Below are positions 9,017-16,957 of a stretch of DNA of 64,000 nucleotides, one piece after another. The first letter of the stretch is position 1. Every line of letters starts with the position of its first letter. Origin of the DNA: JAHRVQ01 sp051278195. GTDB taxonomy: Bacteria > Pseudomonadota > Gammaproteobacteria > Pseudomonadales > Azotimanducaceae. A program made the position numbers and the translations under genes. The notes beneath the pieces were generated by a model. It saw nothing but the letters and a program-made list of their open reading frames with translations, was not told the DNA's origin and searched no databases. The stretch covers positions 62,001-126,000 of the forward strand of contig JBNMQM010000003.1 of NCBI GenBank assembly GCA_051278195.1. Direction: 5' to 3'.

Positions 9017-10429
9017 ATGAAGCAAGAATTACGAAAAAAACTCCCGCTAGAGGCATGGATCGACCGGCTTTCGAAAGAGGAAATGCCGGCGTTTGCCCAC
9101 ACCGCAAGGTCCCTCGCCTATGTGTCGAGAGAAGAGGACAGCTCCGCTAATGATCTTGCTAATGTCATATTGCATGACAGTGCAATGACCGCGAGAGTAT
9201 TACGACTGGCTAACAGCGTGCTCTACAACACCTCGGGACATGGCATCGAGACTGTGAGTTACGCGATCGTTGTACTGGGCTTTGAAGAGGTTAGGAACCT
9301 GGCTCTGACCATCTCTATGATTGATTCGGTTTTGAATTCTGCCCATCAAGAAAAAGTTCAACACGAAATGATCTGCGCTTATCACTCCGCAGTACAGGCA
9401 AAGCGACTGGCCCAGCACACGGGTTCCAAGAATTTGGAAGCCGTCTATATTGGCGCGCTACTGCATCGATTAGGTCCGATTATGTTCTGGTGCTTCCCTT
9501 TCTCCCAAGCTGAGTTGTTATTGAGCCGATATGGGGCAGGTACCAGAAAGTCGGTGGCTGAAAAAGAGGTCCTCGGCTTTACCCTTTCAGAGCTAACGTC
9601 TTCTTTAGTCTCAGAGTGGCACTTGAGTACCATGCTTGATGAGGTATTACATGGTGGCGGTAAGCACAAAGACGATCAGGCGGTGTTGGGGGGACTTGAT
9701 ATTGCGGAAGCAACGGTACACGGCTGGCAGTCGGCAGAATTTGGTAGTGAACTGGCTAAATTGTCCAAGCAGTTAGGACTATCTATCGCCGAAACTCGAG
9801 AAACCATTTACGCCGGGGCACGATTAGCAAACGAAGGTTTAGTATCATTTGGTTTCCCCCAGATCAGCGTGCTACTGCCGACAGAAGAAACAGCTGATGT
9901 GATCAATGTAGAGCCTGTCTCTACGGGCGCCGATCTAGAAATCGCTATTCTTCGACAACTCACCCACATGCTTGGCGAGGATATGGACATCAATAAGGTG
10001 GTAATGGCTGTTTTGGAAGGTGTTTACCGCGTGCTTTCGATGGACACAGTAATGTTCGCTGTTGTGAACCATAAAACTCGCAATCTAGAAGCAAAATTCA
10101 TGCTGGGGCCACGGAAAGAAGGAACGATGTCGCGCAAGTCACAGCCGGGTACGGGTGAGTACTTGGACTTCTTGAAACTCACCAACCATGCCTTCTGGCA
10201 TAGCGCTCAAATGCCAAGTTTTTTAGGTATACCTGATCCTCTAATTCAATCACTGGGTGCCAGGGAGTATTTTGCCCAGCCTTTGGTCTTAAAGGGTCGT
10301 GTTCTAGGCCTCGTCTATGCCGACCGGCAAATTCGGGGTGGTGCCTTTACCGCGGCTAACCTGCAAAGCTTCACTCACTTGTGTGACCATGTCGCACTGG
10401 CCTTTAAGCTGTTGGCCCGCCAGAATTGA
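9017..10429 (+). CDS. HDOD-GAF signalling protein
   Basis: The 470-residue cytoplasmic protein has an N-terminal HDOD domain (about residues 15-215: LANVILHDSAMTARVLRLANS, VSYAIVVLGFEEVRNLALTI, YIGALLHRLGPIMFW) and a C-terminal GAF domain (about 315-465, ending FTHLCDHVALAFKLLARQ). HDOD proteins resemble HD phosphohydrolases but usually lack a complete catalytic set and act in signalling; the GAF domain would sense a small ligand or bind a partner. I chose the ATG at 9017 over a TTG at 8990 in the same frame. It follows the PepSY gene by 34 bases and may be cotranscribed with it. Confidence 0.85.
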   Translation: MKQELRKKLPLEAWIDRLSKEEMPAFAHTARSLAYVSREEDSSANDLANVILHDSAMTARVLRLANSVLYNTSGHGIETVSYAIVVLGFEEVRNLALTISMIDSVLNSAHQEKVQHEMICAYHSAVQAKRLAQHTGSKNLEAVYIGALLHRLGPIMFWCFPFSQAELLLSRYGAGTRKSVAEKEVLGFTLSELTSSLVSEWHLSTMLDEVLHGGGKHKDDQAVLGGLDIAEATVHGWQSAEFGSELAKLSKQLGLSIAETRETIYAGARLANEGLVSFGFPQISVLLPTEETADVINVEPVSTGADLEIAILRQLTHMLGEDMDINKVVMAVLEGVYRVLSMDTVMFAVVNHKTRNLEAKFMLGPRKEGTMSRKSQPGTGEYLDFLKLTNHAFWHSAQMPSFLGIPDPLIQSLGAREYFAQPLVLKGRVLGLVYADRQIRGGAFTAANLQSFTHLCDHVALAFKLLARQN

Positions 10430-10435
10430 AGGAAC

Positions 10436-10555
10436 AAACAGCCTTGAGCGGTTAAACAGCCTTGAGCGGTTAAACAGCCCTGAGCGGGTAAACAGCCCTG
10501 AGCGGGTAAACAGCCCTGAGCGGGTAAACAGCCCTGAGCGTGTAAACAGCCCAAA
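10436..10555. repeat. 18-bp tandem repeat array, about 6.6 copies
   Basis: The 214-base gap after the HDOD-GAF gene begins with units reading AAACAGCCYTGAGCGGKT. Copies start at 10436, 10454, 10472, 10490, 10508, 10526 and 10544 (degenerate). The first two are one subtype (CCTTGAGCGGTT), the next three another (CCCTGAGCGGGT), and the sixth has GTGT. The consensus agrees at 15 of 18 positions with the repeat inside the M14 peptidase gene at 11683-11826. The period is divisible by three, so spurious repeat-coded open frames appear on both strands; I do not accept them as genes. The rest of the gap (10556-10643) shows nothing clear. Confidence 0.93.
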
Positions 10556-10643
10556 CCGCAACCTGACCCCAGGACTCAGATTAAAGTTGTCTGTCTCGGT
10601 TGTCTTCACGTAACATTGGGTTTTCGTTATTTCTACCAGCGTT

Positions 10644-11612
10644 ATGGTGCTCAACCAAAATTTCACCCGATTCGTTAACGTCTTCACCCTGTGGCTGTGT
10701 TTTTCGACCGTGGCTCATGCTGAGTTCTTCGGTGCGATATCAGGGGGTATTCAAGCGGGCCAGGTTAATACCAGGGTCGAGGGCATTCCGAACGGTCTTA
10801 TTCACGTTTCTCCAGATTTACCCAACGTCGTTTGGGTCGATTTAGAGCGCGGCGCACTGCATTTGCTGGAACAGACTCGGCCGGGTTGGTTTACCGAAGC
10901 TCGTGTGATTCCGGTTTCAATTGGCAAATCCGGCTTTGGCAAAGCTTTGGAAGGGGACCTGAAGACACCCATTGGGGTTTATCATGTGACCCAGTATCTG
11001 AGTGATGCCAAACTCGCGGATAAATATGGCAACGGCGCTTTCCCACTTAACTACCCCAATATAGATGACCGCCTGAGTCAAAGAACCGGGAGTGGCATCT
11101 GGCTGCATGGATTGCCAAAAGGCGTCGATAGTCGTCCTCAGTTAGATAGTGATGGGTGCGTTGTTATCGATAATGAAACATTTGACAGCCTGCGCCCATT
11201 AGTAAAGGAAAATGAAACTCTTGTGGTCCTGTCGCCTGAACTTAAATGGTCGACAAAAGCACTGCCCACCCACGAACAGTTGTTGCAAACAATCGAACAA
11301 TGGCGCCAGGATTGGCAAACAATCGATAACAATGCCTACCTCGAACACTACGATGTTAGTTTTACGGATACCAAGCGGGACATCACCGCCTGGAAAAAAT
11401 ATAAAACACGGATTAACAGCAAAAAGCGTCGGATTAGCGTCGAGTTAGAGAAACTCAGTGTTATTGAGTATCCGGGACAAAGTGACCTTGCAACCGTGAG
11501 GTTTTATCAGGTTTACGAAAGTAGCAATTACCGATGGCGCGGCTGGAAGCAGCTACTGTGGCGTATCGGTTCCGATGGACAGTGGCGAATCGTGTATGAA
11601 GGTAATGGTTAG
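10644..11612 (+). CDS. L,D-transpeptidase (YkuD) with C-terminal NTF2-like domain
   Basis: L,D-transpeptidases form 3-3 peptidoglycan cross-links or attach proteins to peptide stems in the periplasm. The 322-residue product has a signal peptide ending near AHAEF, then a YkuD catalytic domain: GKSGFGKALEGDLKTPIG, the HGLPKG motif with His155, and SDGCVVI with the nucleophile Cys172. After about residue 205 follows a domain with a hot-dog/NTF2-like pattern (WRQDWQTIDNNAYLEHYDVS ... DGQWRIVYEG), common in the YafK/ErfK-like branch of gammaproteobacteria. Its end overlaps the start of the M14 peptidase gene, so the two cell-wall enzymes are probably made together. Confidence 0.92.
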   Translation: MVLNQNFTRFVNVFTLWLCFSTVAHAEFFGAISGGIQAGQVNTRVEGIPNGLIHVSPDLPNVVWVDLERGALHLLEQTRPGWFTEARVIPVSIGKSGFGKALEGDLKTPIGVYHVTQYLSDAKLADKYGNGAFPLNYPNIDDRLSQRTGSGIWLHGLPKGVDSRPQLDSDGCVVIDNETFDSLRPLVKENETLVVLSPELKWSTKALPTHEQLLQTIEQWRQDWQTIDNNAYLEHYDVSFTDTKRDITAWKKYKTRINSKKRRISVELEKLSVIEYPGQSDLATVRFYQVYESSNYRWRGWKQLLWRIGSDGQWRIVYEGNG

Positions 11613-12765
11613 AGTGTTGCTTAGATCTCTAGTACTCGCTGGCGTACTCAGCACGCTCGTATCTTGCGCCAGTCAGGAACAAGAGCCCTCAGCCGGTAAA
11701 GAGCCCTCAGCGAATAAAGAGCCTTCAGCCGATAGAGATCTCTCAGCGAATAAAGAGCCCTCAGCCGGTAAAGAGCCTTCAGCGAATAAAGAGCCTTCAG
11801 CCGATAAAGAGCCTGCAGCGAATAAAGACGTCATTGCGGACAAGAGCCCCTCTTCTGAGTCAGAAAATCCAACCGTCGCGTTACCAACCGATAACTCTGC
11901 AAGTCGTGACGCGGAACTCGAAAGTGTTCGGCTTGCATCTGCGCGAGTCGCTGATGCTGCTGCAATTGAAAAATTTTGCCTCGCCATAGGTAACAAGTTG
12001 GGAAGTGTCAGCGTCGCGGATTGCCAACGGCAACCCTTAGTCCACAGTGGCTTAAGTAATGACGGTTATTCCATTGCTTACCGCGAATACCTGCCAGTTT
12101 CAGGGAAAAGGGCAATAGGCAAAGTGCTTGTATTGGGTGGGATACACGGAGACGAGTTCTCGTCGGTATCCGTTGTCTTTAAGTGGCTCAATATCCTTGA
12201 CCAATTTCACAGCGGTCTAATTCATTGGCGGATTGTGCCAAGCGTAAATCCGGATGGGCTCCTACGCAGAAGGTCACAGCGACAGAATAGTAACGGGGTT
12301 GATCTGAATCGAAACTTTCCTACTGCAGATTGGTCGGAAAGCGCAGTAAAATATTGGGCAGAGGAGACCGGAAGCCATCCTCGTCGAAATCCAGGTCACT
12401 ACCCTGCAAGTGAAGTTGAGACGCGGTGGGTTGTTGATCAGATTGATTCCTTTGATCCAGACGTTATCATTTCAATGCATGCACCGTATCACCTAGTGGA
12501 CTATGACGGGCCTCCGACAGCCCCGGAAAGCCTCGGTGGGTTGTACCTTAAGAAATTAGGTGTCTACCCTGGCTCCCTAGGTAACTATGCCGGCATTGAT
12601 CGGAATAAGCCTATTGTCACGGTAGAACTGAAGTCTGCAGGGATCATGCCCCCTCAAATCGAGATCGATACGATGTGGAATGATCTGGTTCGTTGGCTGG
12701 TTAATCAACTTGCAGCGAATGACTTAGAACTGAATTCAGATCCACCTGATTTGATAGCAGATTGA
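11596..12765 (+). CDS. M14 family zinc peptidase lipoprotein (MpaA-like)
   Basis: The 389-residue product has a lipoprotein signal (lipobox LVSC, Cys24), then about eight six-residue repeats of the type EPSANK as a charged linker (positions 11683-11826), then an M14 carboxypeptidase domain. Zinc-site signatures are GGIHGDEFSS (HxxE) and SMHAPYHLVDYDG; substrate-binding VDLNRNFPT is also present. It resembles MpaA, which removes diaminopimelate from murein tripeptide, but MpaA is cytoplasmic while this protein should be membrane-anchored outside. It overlaps the L,D-transpeptidase gene by 17 bases. ATG codons at 11575 and 11605 are alternative starts; 11596 gives the most natural signal peptide. 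Confidence 0.85.
   Translation: MKVMVRVLLRSLVLAGVLSTLVSCASQEQEPSAGKEPSANKEPSADRDLSANKEPSAGKEPSANKEPSADKEPAANKDVIADKSPSSESENPTVALPTDNSASRDAELESVRLASARVADAAAIEKFCLAIGNKLGSVSVADCQRQPLVHSGLSNDGYSIAYREYLPVSGKRAIGKVLVLGGIHGDEFSSVSVVFKWLNILDQFHSGLIHWRIVPSVNPDGLLRRRSQRQNSNGVDLNRNFPTADWSESAVKYWAEETGSHPRRNPGHYPASEVETRWVVDQIDSFDPDVIISMHAPYHLVDYDGPPTAPESLGGLYLKKLGVYPGSLGNYAGIDRNKPIVTVELKSAGIMPPQIEIDTMWNDLVRWLVNQLAANDLELNSDPPDLIAD
11683..11826 (+). repeat. 18-bp in-frame tandem repeat, 8 copies in a 2 x 72-bp higher-order pattern
   Basis: Eight uninterrupted 18-bp units encode the linker EPSAGK EPSANK EPSADR DLSANK EPSAGK EPSANK EPSADK EPAANK. Units 1 and 5 are identical, units 2/6 and 3/7 each differ at one base, and 4/8 differ more, so four units were duplicated as a 72-bp block (11683-11754 and 11755-11826). 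The base unit GAGCCCTCAGCCGGTAAA is clearly related to the intergenic array at 10436-10555. Confidence 0.93.
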
Positions 12766-12826
12766 CTTTACTTAGAGCAATGTTAACTTAGACATCTAAA
12801 GCTCTCAGCTACCCGAAGGCTACCGT

Positions 12827-14371
12827 ATGGCAAAGTTACTTATTTTTAACTTTGATGGTACTGACAACGAACCGGCAGATGCAATTCAGGATAAGAACTT
12901 TTTTGGTTCTATTGAAGATAGTAGCATCACCAATGTACTGAAAATCCATCTACTCCTCGGTGGTACGCTTCAGAATAAAACAGGCAATACTCAGCTAAAA
13001 AAAGGTACGCGAACATTTTACTACAATGGTGTTGGAACCTACGGCAATTTCTTTGAACGAAAATACAATGCGGGATTGGCAAAAGAGAGTGCCGATGTCT
13101 CAACAATATTGCGACTTGCACGAAAAGATTTTAGAGATCACTACGTTCAAGAAGATATTGATTACATTGTTGTTGTCGGTTTCAGCCGAGGTGCTGCTCT
13201 CGCCAGACGATTTGCGTCTATCATCAGCGATGAAGTGACGGCCAACATCATTGTTGAAGCTGTCTTTGACACGGTTGCTTCTATCGGCCTACCCAATCTC
13301 TCCAGTCGCGAACGTCCGACAACAGAAGTAGTGTTTGAGCATGGCCACACGCTGCCCCGCAGTGTAAAGGCGGCGCTGCATCTGGTGTCGATTGATGACA
13401 AACGCCGGGCCTTCCAGCCCACACTGATGAACCGCGACGAACGCGTGACAGAGATTTGGTTCGCTGGTGTCCATTCGGATGTGGGTGGGGGCTACCATTT
13501 CGACGGCTTATCTGACAATTCACTCCGGTTCTGCTTAGACTGGCTTGAAGATCAAACGTACCTCGGGTTGAAATTTGGCTCATCAAAGTCGATTGATTAC
13601 GAAAATATCTTTGGTCCTGACGAAAAGTTGAGAATTGGCCCAGACGATGTCCAGATTGATGCCAACCCGTTTGGTGTAAACCACCAACAGGATAGAAACC
13701 CTCTTGTAGAAGCACTTACATTAACGGATCGACGATGTTGCGTCATTGAACATGACGAAGTTTCTTCACTCTTACCCATGGTGCATTGTTCTGTTGCTGA
13801 AAAGATTCAAGGCGATGGCGACTACCGGCCGAAATCACTTCGGAACGCGCGCCACGAAGTGGTTTATCGAGATGGTGTAGTAAAGGAGTACTTAGGCTAT
13901 TCAGAGCATAAAATTAAGTCTAGCAGCCGCTTCGTTGTCCCTGATGAAGGCGGAGCAGAAACGCGCATCTATGCACATCTTAAGTACAATCATACTGGTA
14001 TCTATCTTGAGGCCGGGCAATCTTATATCTTTGAGGTCATCAATAAAGCGAAACAGAAGTGGCGCGACGGAAGCGTGCAAGCTGTGGATGGAGCCGGGTG
14101 GGATCGCGGTGATGTAAAACTAGGGCCCACTGAGATTGTGATAGCGGTAGCCGAACCTTTCCGAAGAGTCACAACAGCAAAAGCCAAATGGTTTACCCTT
14201 TGTGGCTGCATTGGAGATGACGACAGCAAGGCATTTGTTATCGGCAATAAGTTGGAATGCCACACTGTAGATCAGTCAGGAGAATTTTGCGCATTCGCTA
14301 ACGACCTCGACGGGTATTATGGAAACAACAGTGGCTATCTGCTCTTAAAAATTCGAAAACTTCACAAGTAG
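12827..14371 (+). CDS. DUF2235 alpha/beta hydrolase (Tle1-like phospholipase family)
   Basis: The N-terminal 300 residues form a DUF2235 hydrolase: FNFDGTDNEP at the start, the nucleophile elbow GFSRGA with Ser120, Asp148 in AVFDTV, and GVHSDVGGGY supplying the histidine. This family includes the Tle1 lipase effectors of type VI secretion, but many members are not effectors. The C-terminal part (about 350-514) looks beta-rich, with IYAHLKYNHTGIYLEAGQSY and DLDGYYGNNSGYLLLKIRK; I do not recognise it as a named domain. There is no signal peptide, and no VgrG, Hcp, PAAR or immunity gene nearby. It stands between the M14 peptidase and the cold-shock gene. Confidence 0.85.
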   Translation: MAKLLIFNFDGTDNEPADAIQDKNFFGSIEDSSITNVLKIHLLLGGTLQNKTGNTQLKKGTRTFYYNGVGTYGNFFERKYNAGLAKESADVSTILRLARKDFRDHYVQEDIDYIVVVGFSRGAALARRFASIISDEVTANIIVEAVFDTVASIGLPNLSSRERPTTEVVFEHGHTLPRSVKAALHLVSIDDKRRAFQPTLMNRDERVTEIWFAGVHSDVGGGYHFDGLSDNSLRFCLDWLEDQTYLGLKFGSSKSIDYENIFGPDEKLRIGPDDVQIDANPFGVNHQQDRNPLVEALTLTDRRCCVIEHDEVSSLLPMVHCSVAEKIQGDGDYRPKSLRNARHEVVYRDGVVKEYLGYSEHKIKSSSRFVVPDEGGAETRIYAHLKYNHTGIYLEAGQSYIFEVINKAKQKWRDGSVQAVDGAGWDRGDVKLGPTEIVIAVAEPFRRVTTAKAKWFTLCGCIGDDDSKAFVIGNKLECHTVDQSGEFCAFANDLDGYYGNNSGYLLLKIRKLHK

Positions 14372-14406
14372 CCCCTTTTCTTAGCACTTATCGCCGCCGA
14401 TTTCGT

Positions 14407-14435
14407 TTGACATCACATTTATCCTCTATTAGATT
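14407..14435 (+). promoter_or_regulatory. Candidate sigma-70 promoter of the cold-shock gene
   Basis: TTGACA at 14407-14412 is a perfect -35 box. Seventeen bases later TAGATT (14430-14435) matches the -10 box at four of six positions. Transcription from here would give a leader of roughly 140 bases before the ATG at 14581, comparable to the long, temperature-sensitive leader of E. coli cspA. The 209-base gap holds no gene that I can see. Confidence 0.6.
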
Positions 14436-14580
14436 ATTGTTAGCTAGAAAGAAAGACTCATAAATACTCTGCCGTTTTGTTATTCGTAATACTTCGTTGT
14501 GTAGCTATTTTAAGAGAAAGCCTTTTTTTTCCGGCGCATAAGCCATTAAAGGCCAATTAGAATTTACTCAGGAATAGATT

Positions 14581-14790
14581 ATGTCTGACAAAGTTGAAGG
14601 AACCGTTAAGTGGTTCAACGAAGCAAAAGGGTTCGGGTTTATTTCCCAAGAAGGTGGTCCTGATGTGTTCGCACATTTCAGTGCTATCAGTGGCTCTGGT
14701 TTCAAAACTCTTGCTGAAGGCCAACGTGTTGAGTTCACCGTTAGTCAGGGTCAGAAAGGACCTCAAGCTGGTGATATCGTCGCTCTATAA
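14581..14790 (+). CDS. CspA-family cold-shock protein
   Basis: The 69-residue protein is a single cold-shock domain that binds single-stranded RNA and DNA as a chaperone. Both RNA-binding motifs are present: KGFGFISQEG (RNP1) and DVFAHFSAI (RNP2), after the standard start VEGTVKWFNEAKGFGF. Length is typical. It has a long leader with its own promoter and a strong terminator 15 bases after the stop, so it is a single-gene unit. Which csp paralogue it is, and whether it is cold-induced, cannot be told from sequence. Confidence 0.96.
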   Translation: MSDKVEGTVKWFNEAKGFGFISQEGGPDVFAHFSAISGSGFKTLAEGQRVEFTVSQGQKGPQAGDIVAL

Positions 14791-14805
14791 GCGTCGTTAG
14801 TAGTC

Positions 14806-14838
14806 AAAAAGCAAGGCACATGTGCCTTGCTTTTTTTT
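14806..14838 (+). terminator. Rho-independent terminator after the cold-shock gene
   Basis: The perfect inverted repeat GCAAGGCACA/TGTGCCTTGC (14811-14830) is flanked by AAAAA and followed by T8. It should end the cold-shock transcript. The A-run on the other side could also let it stop the convergent SDR transcript. Confidence 0.94.
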
Positions 14839-14861
14839 GCCTAAAATTTGCCTTTAAATCA

Positions 14862-15656
14862 TTAGGTGGCGTAGGTAGAACCACCATCGCAAGTAATAAC
14901 TTCTCCAACCGTATAGGCTCCAGCCCTAGAAGATAGAAAGATAGCCAGTCCAGCAATGTCTTCTGCTGTGCCGACTCGACCCCTTGGATTGCTTTTCGCA
15001 ACGGCGCTCCAATCAATATCTGTATCGCCGCCACCACCGACACCCGTACTGAGCATCCATGTTGGGAAGGGACCTGGCGCGATAGCATTACAAAGAATAT
15101 GTTTCTTGGTTAAGTGGGCTGCTAACACCCGTGTTAAGTGATGAATCGCAGCCTTCGATGGACCGTAGGAAAACGTTTCGAAAGCAGGCGTTTTTAGGCC
15201 ATCAACGGATCCAATATTGATGACTCTGGCGGGGTCTTCGGCGGTACCCGATGCTGTGAGCATGGGTAGTAGTTTCTGGGTCAGAAAGAAAACACCCTTA
15301 ACATTAGTGTCCATGACTTTATCCCAGCCGATTTCAGGAAAATCTTCGAGGCTAGCGCCCCAACTAACGCCTGCATTATTCACCAGTATGTCGAGCTTTG
15401 GTTCACGACTGGATAGATCTTTTGCAAAGACTTCAATTGCATCGACATCGGCGAGGTCCGCAGGCATAGAAATGCACTCGCCACCGTATTCTTTCGCCAA
15501 TCGTTCAGCTGTCGCGTTGCAGACATCTGCTTTCCGAGAACTGATATAGACTTTGGCACCGTTCGCCAGGAAACCAGCGGCAATCATTTCGCCAATACCG
15601 CGAGATCCGCCTGTGACCAGAGCGACTTTCCCCTCAATAGAAAACAGATTCTTCAT
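14862..15656 (-). CDS. Short-chain dehydrogenase/reductase
   Basis: The 264-residue classical SDR has the cofactor motif TGGSRGIG (residues 13-20), the structural NNAG, and the catalytic Ser...Tyr-x3-Lys: INIGSVDG and YGPSKAAIHH. The C-terminal GGSTYAT is as in FabG-like enzymes. Aspartates typical of NAD specificity are not evident; ISSRKAD after the second strand suggests NADP(H). I chose the ATG at 15656, since the frame upstream to 15785 is a non-family extension containing a tandem repeat. Substrate is unknown. It is convergent with the cold-shock gene and divergent from the VOC gene. Confidence 0.88.
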   Translation of the reverse strand: MKNLFSIEGKVALVTGGSRGIGEMIAAGFLANGAKVYISSRKADVCNATAERLAKEYGGECISMPADLADVDAIEVFAKDLSSREPKLDILVNNAGVSWGASLEDFPEIGWDKVMDTNVKGVFFLTQKLLPMLTASGTAEDPARVINIGSVDGLKTPAFETFSYGPSKAAIHHLTRVLAAHLTKKHILCNAIAPGPFPTWMLSTGVGGGGDTDIDWSAVAKSNPRGRVGTAEDIAGLAIFLSSRAGAYTVGEVITCDGGSTYAT

Positions 15657-15668
15657 AATTATCTCTTT

Positions 15669-15703
15669 GTTGTGTGAGCAGTGTTGTGTGAGCAGTGTTG
15701 TGT
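15669..15703. repeat. 14-bp tandem repeat, 2.5 copies, before the SDR gene
   Basis: GTTGTGTGAGCAGT is repeated exactly at 15669-15682 and 15683-15696, with half a copy to 15703. It lies directly upstream of the SDR start at 15656, where a leader or promoter would be expected. Confidence 0.88.
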
Positions 15704-15801
15704 CCTTCGTGGCCATTAAACCAAAGGGTTTGCAACATTGCAGTAGGTAGACACACCTGTATTGACTATCATAAGTCGAAACCATACCAGTAGTACTTCC
15801 T

Positions 15802-16206
15802 ATGCAATCACTGATTCAGATTACTCTCATCGTTGATGACTACGATGCAGCATTGGCTTTCTACGTTGGCAAGCTTGGCTTCCAACTAATCGAAGATACC
15901 CAGCTGGATGAACAGAAACGTTGGGTTGTCGTCTCCTGTGGTGAAGGAGCCGCAATAGTTTTGGCGAAAGCTGTGGGCGAGTCACAACAACGCGCGGTCG
16001 GCCAGCAGGCTGGAGACAGGGTGGGGTACTTTCTCGGCACAGATGATTTCGCTCGAGATTACGCAGCTTATCGATCTATGGGTGTCAGCTTCGTTCGTGA
16101 ACCCGAAACTTCCGAATATGGTACCGTTGCGGTGTTTCAAGATCTGTACGGCAACTTATGGGATTTGATTGAACATCGACCAGGTCATCGGTTTTCATTG
16201 AGGTAG
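15802..16206 (+). CDS. VOC (glyoxalase/dioxygenase) superfamily protein
   Basis: The 134-residue protein has the paired beta-alpha-beta-beta-beta units of the vicinal oxygen chelate fold: ITLIVDDYDAALAFYVGKLG at the start and AVFQDLYGNLWDLIEHRPG at the end, where the last glutamate is a usual metal ligand. The first-half histidine ligand is not obvious. This subgroup (YaeR/PhnB-like) has no certain substrate. The alpha/beta hydrolase gene follows after 4 bases, so the two are an operon. Confidence 0.85.
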   Translation: MQSLIQITLIVDDYDAALAFYVGKLGFQLIEDTQLDEQKRWVVVSCGEGAAIVLAKAVGESQQRAVGQQAGDRVGYFLGTDDFARDYAAYRSMGVSFVREPETSEYGTVAVFQDLYGNLWDLIEHRPGHRFSLR

Positions 16207-16210
16207 CAAA

Positions 16211-16957
16211 ATGAATGTTAAGTGGACATCCGCGCAGGACACTAACGGGCGCCCAACGAGAGAGTTCAGTCTTGAGGGTAATCGACAGATTACCGGTGCT
16301 ATCTGGCTGCCAGAGGCGCCGGTTGCGGGAACGACCCTTATCTGCTTTGGCCATGGTGCATCTGGCGATCGGTATCAGGCACCCATTGATGATCTAGCAG
16401 GAAGGTTTGTTGAGGCCGGCTTTCCGTGCCTTTCGATAGATGGACCGGTGCATGGGTTACGCCAACTAGGAGATGGCGCTCGCGGCGCCTTTTATCACGA
16501 ATATCAACGTGAAAGCAGTATTTCGGACATGGTTAGTGATTGGGAGTTTGCTATTGAAGCTGCCAAAGCACTGAACGAAATTGGCGCCAGCAAACTCGCT
16601 TACTTCGGTTTATCGATGGGCTCTATCTTTGGCATCCCACTGGTGGCTGCTAGAGCAGATGTGATTGTAGCAACCTTAGGATTAGTGGGTGTGTCAGGCC
16701 AGTTCCCTCATGGCGAACGGATTCTTGAGGATGCTGCCAATATTCACTGTCCGATCCTATTTCTTATGCAACTCGAAGACGAATTGTTTGATCGTGCTGG
16801 TTACTTGAACGTCTTCGATGCCTTCTCAACCGAAGACAAAAAACTCCATGCGAACCCTGGATTACATTCTGCAGTACCGTTCGATGAGGTCGACTTCACA
16901 TTCCGCTTTATGCATGGGGTGTTAACTGGCGTACATACGCGCCAAATCATGACCTAA
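16211..16957 (+). CDS. Alpha/beta hydrolase (dienelactone hydrolase-like)
   Basis: The 248-residue protein has an alpha/beta hydrolase fold: ICFGHGASGDRYQAPIDDLA with an oxyanion HG motif, the nucleophile elbow GLSMGS, an acid in QLEDELFD and a histidine in NPGLHSAVP. No signal peptide is present, so it acts in the cytoplasm. The substrate is not known. It follows the VOC gene by 4 bases and overlaps the convergent flagellin-like gene by 4 bases at the stop codons. Confidence 0.85.
   Translation: MNVKWTSAQDTNGRPTREFSLEGNRQITGAIWLPEAPVAGTTLICFGHGASGDRYQAPIDDLAGRFVEAGFPCLSIDGPVHGLRQLGDGARGAFYHEYQRESSISDMVSDWEFAIEAAKALNEIGASKLAYFGLSMGSIFGIPLVAARADVIVATLGLVGVSGQFPHGERILEDAANIHCPILFLMQLEDELFDRAGYLNVFDAFSTEDKKLHANPGLHSAVPFDEVDFTFRFMHGVLTGVHTRQIMT

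Noticed and set aside
10304..10687. Repeat-coded open frames on both strands (FTRSGL and NSPERV repeats)
   Set aside because: They arise only because an 18-bp tandem repeat without stops is open in several frames. No start signal or family, and they overlap the HDOD-GAF gene.
11673..11996. Antisense frame with EGSLFAEGSLPA repeats
   Set aside because: Mirror image of the coding EPSANK repeat in the M14 peptidase gene, which has clear domain support.
13281..13715. Minus-strand frame of 144 codons opposite the DUF2235 gene
   Set aside because: A histidine- and arginine-rich shadow of a gene with strong domain evidence on the plus strand.
12827..14371. Type VI secretion effector module
   Set aside because: The hydrolase is Tle1-like, but without VgrG, PAAR, Hcp, an adaptor or an immunity gene the claim is unsupported.
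15657..15785. N-terminal extension of the SDR to 15785
   Set aside because: The extra residues include cysteine-rich text coded by a tandem repeat and are not part of any SDR. The ATG at 15656 begins the family-like protein.
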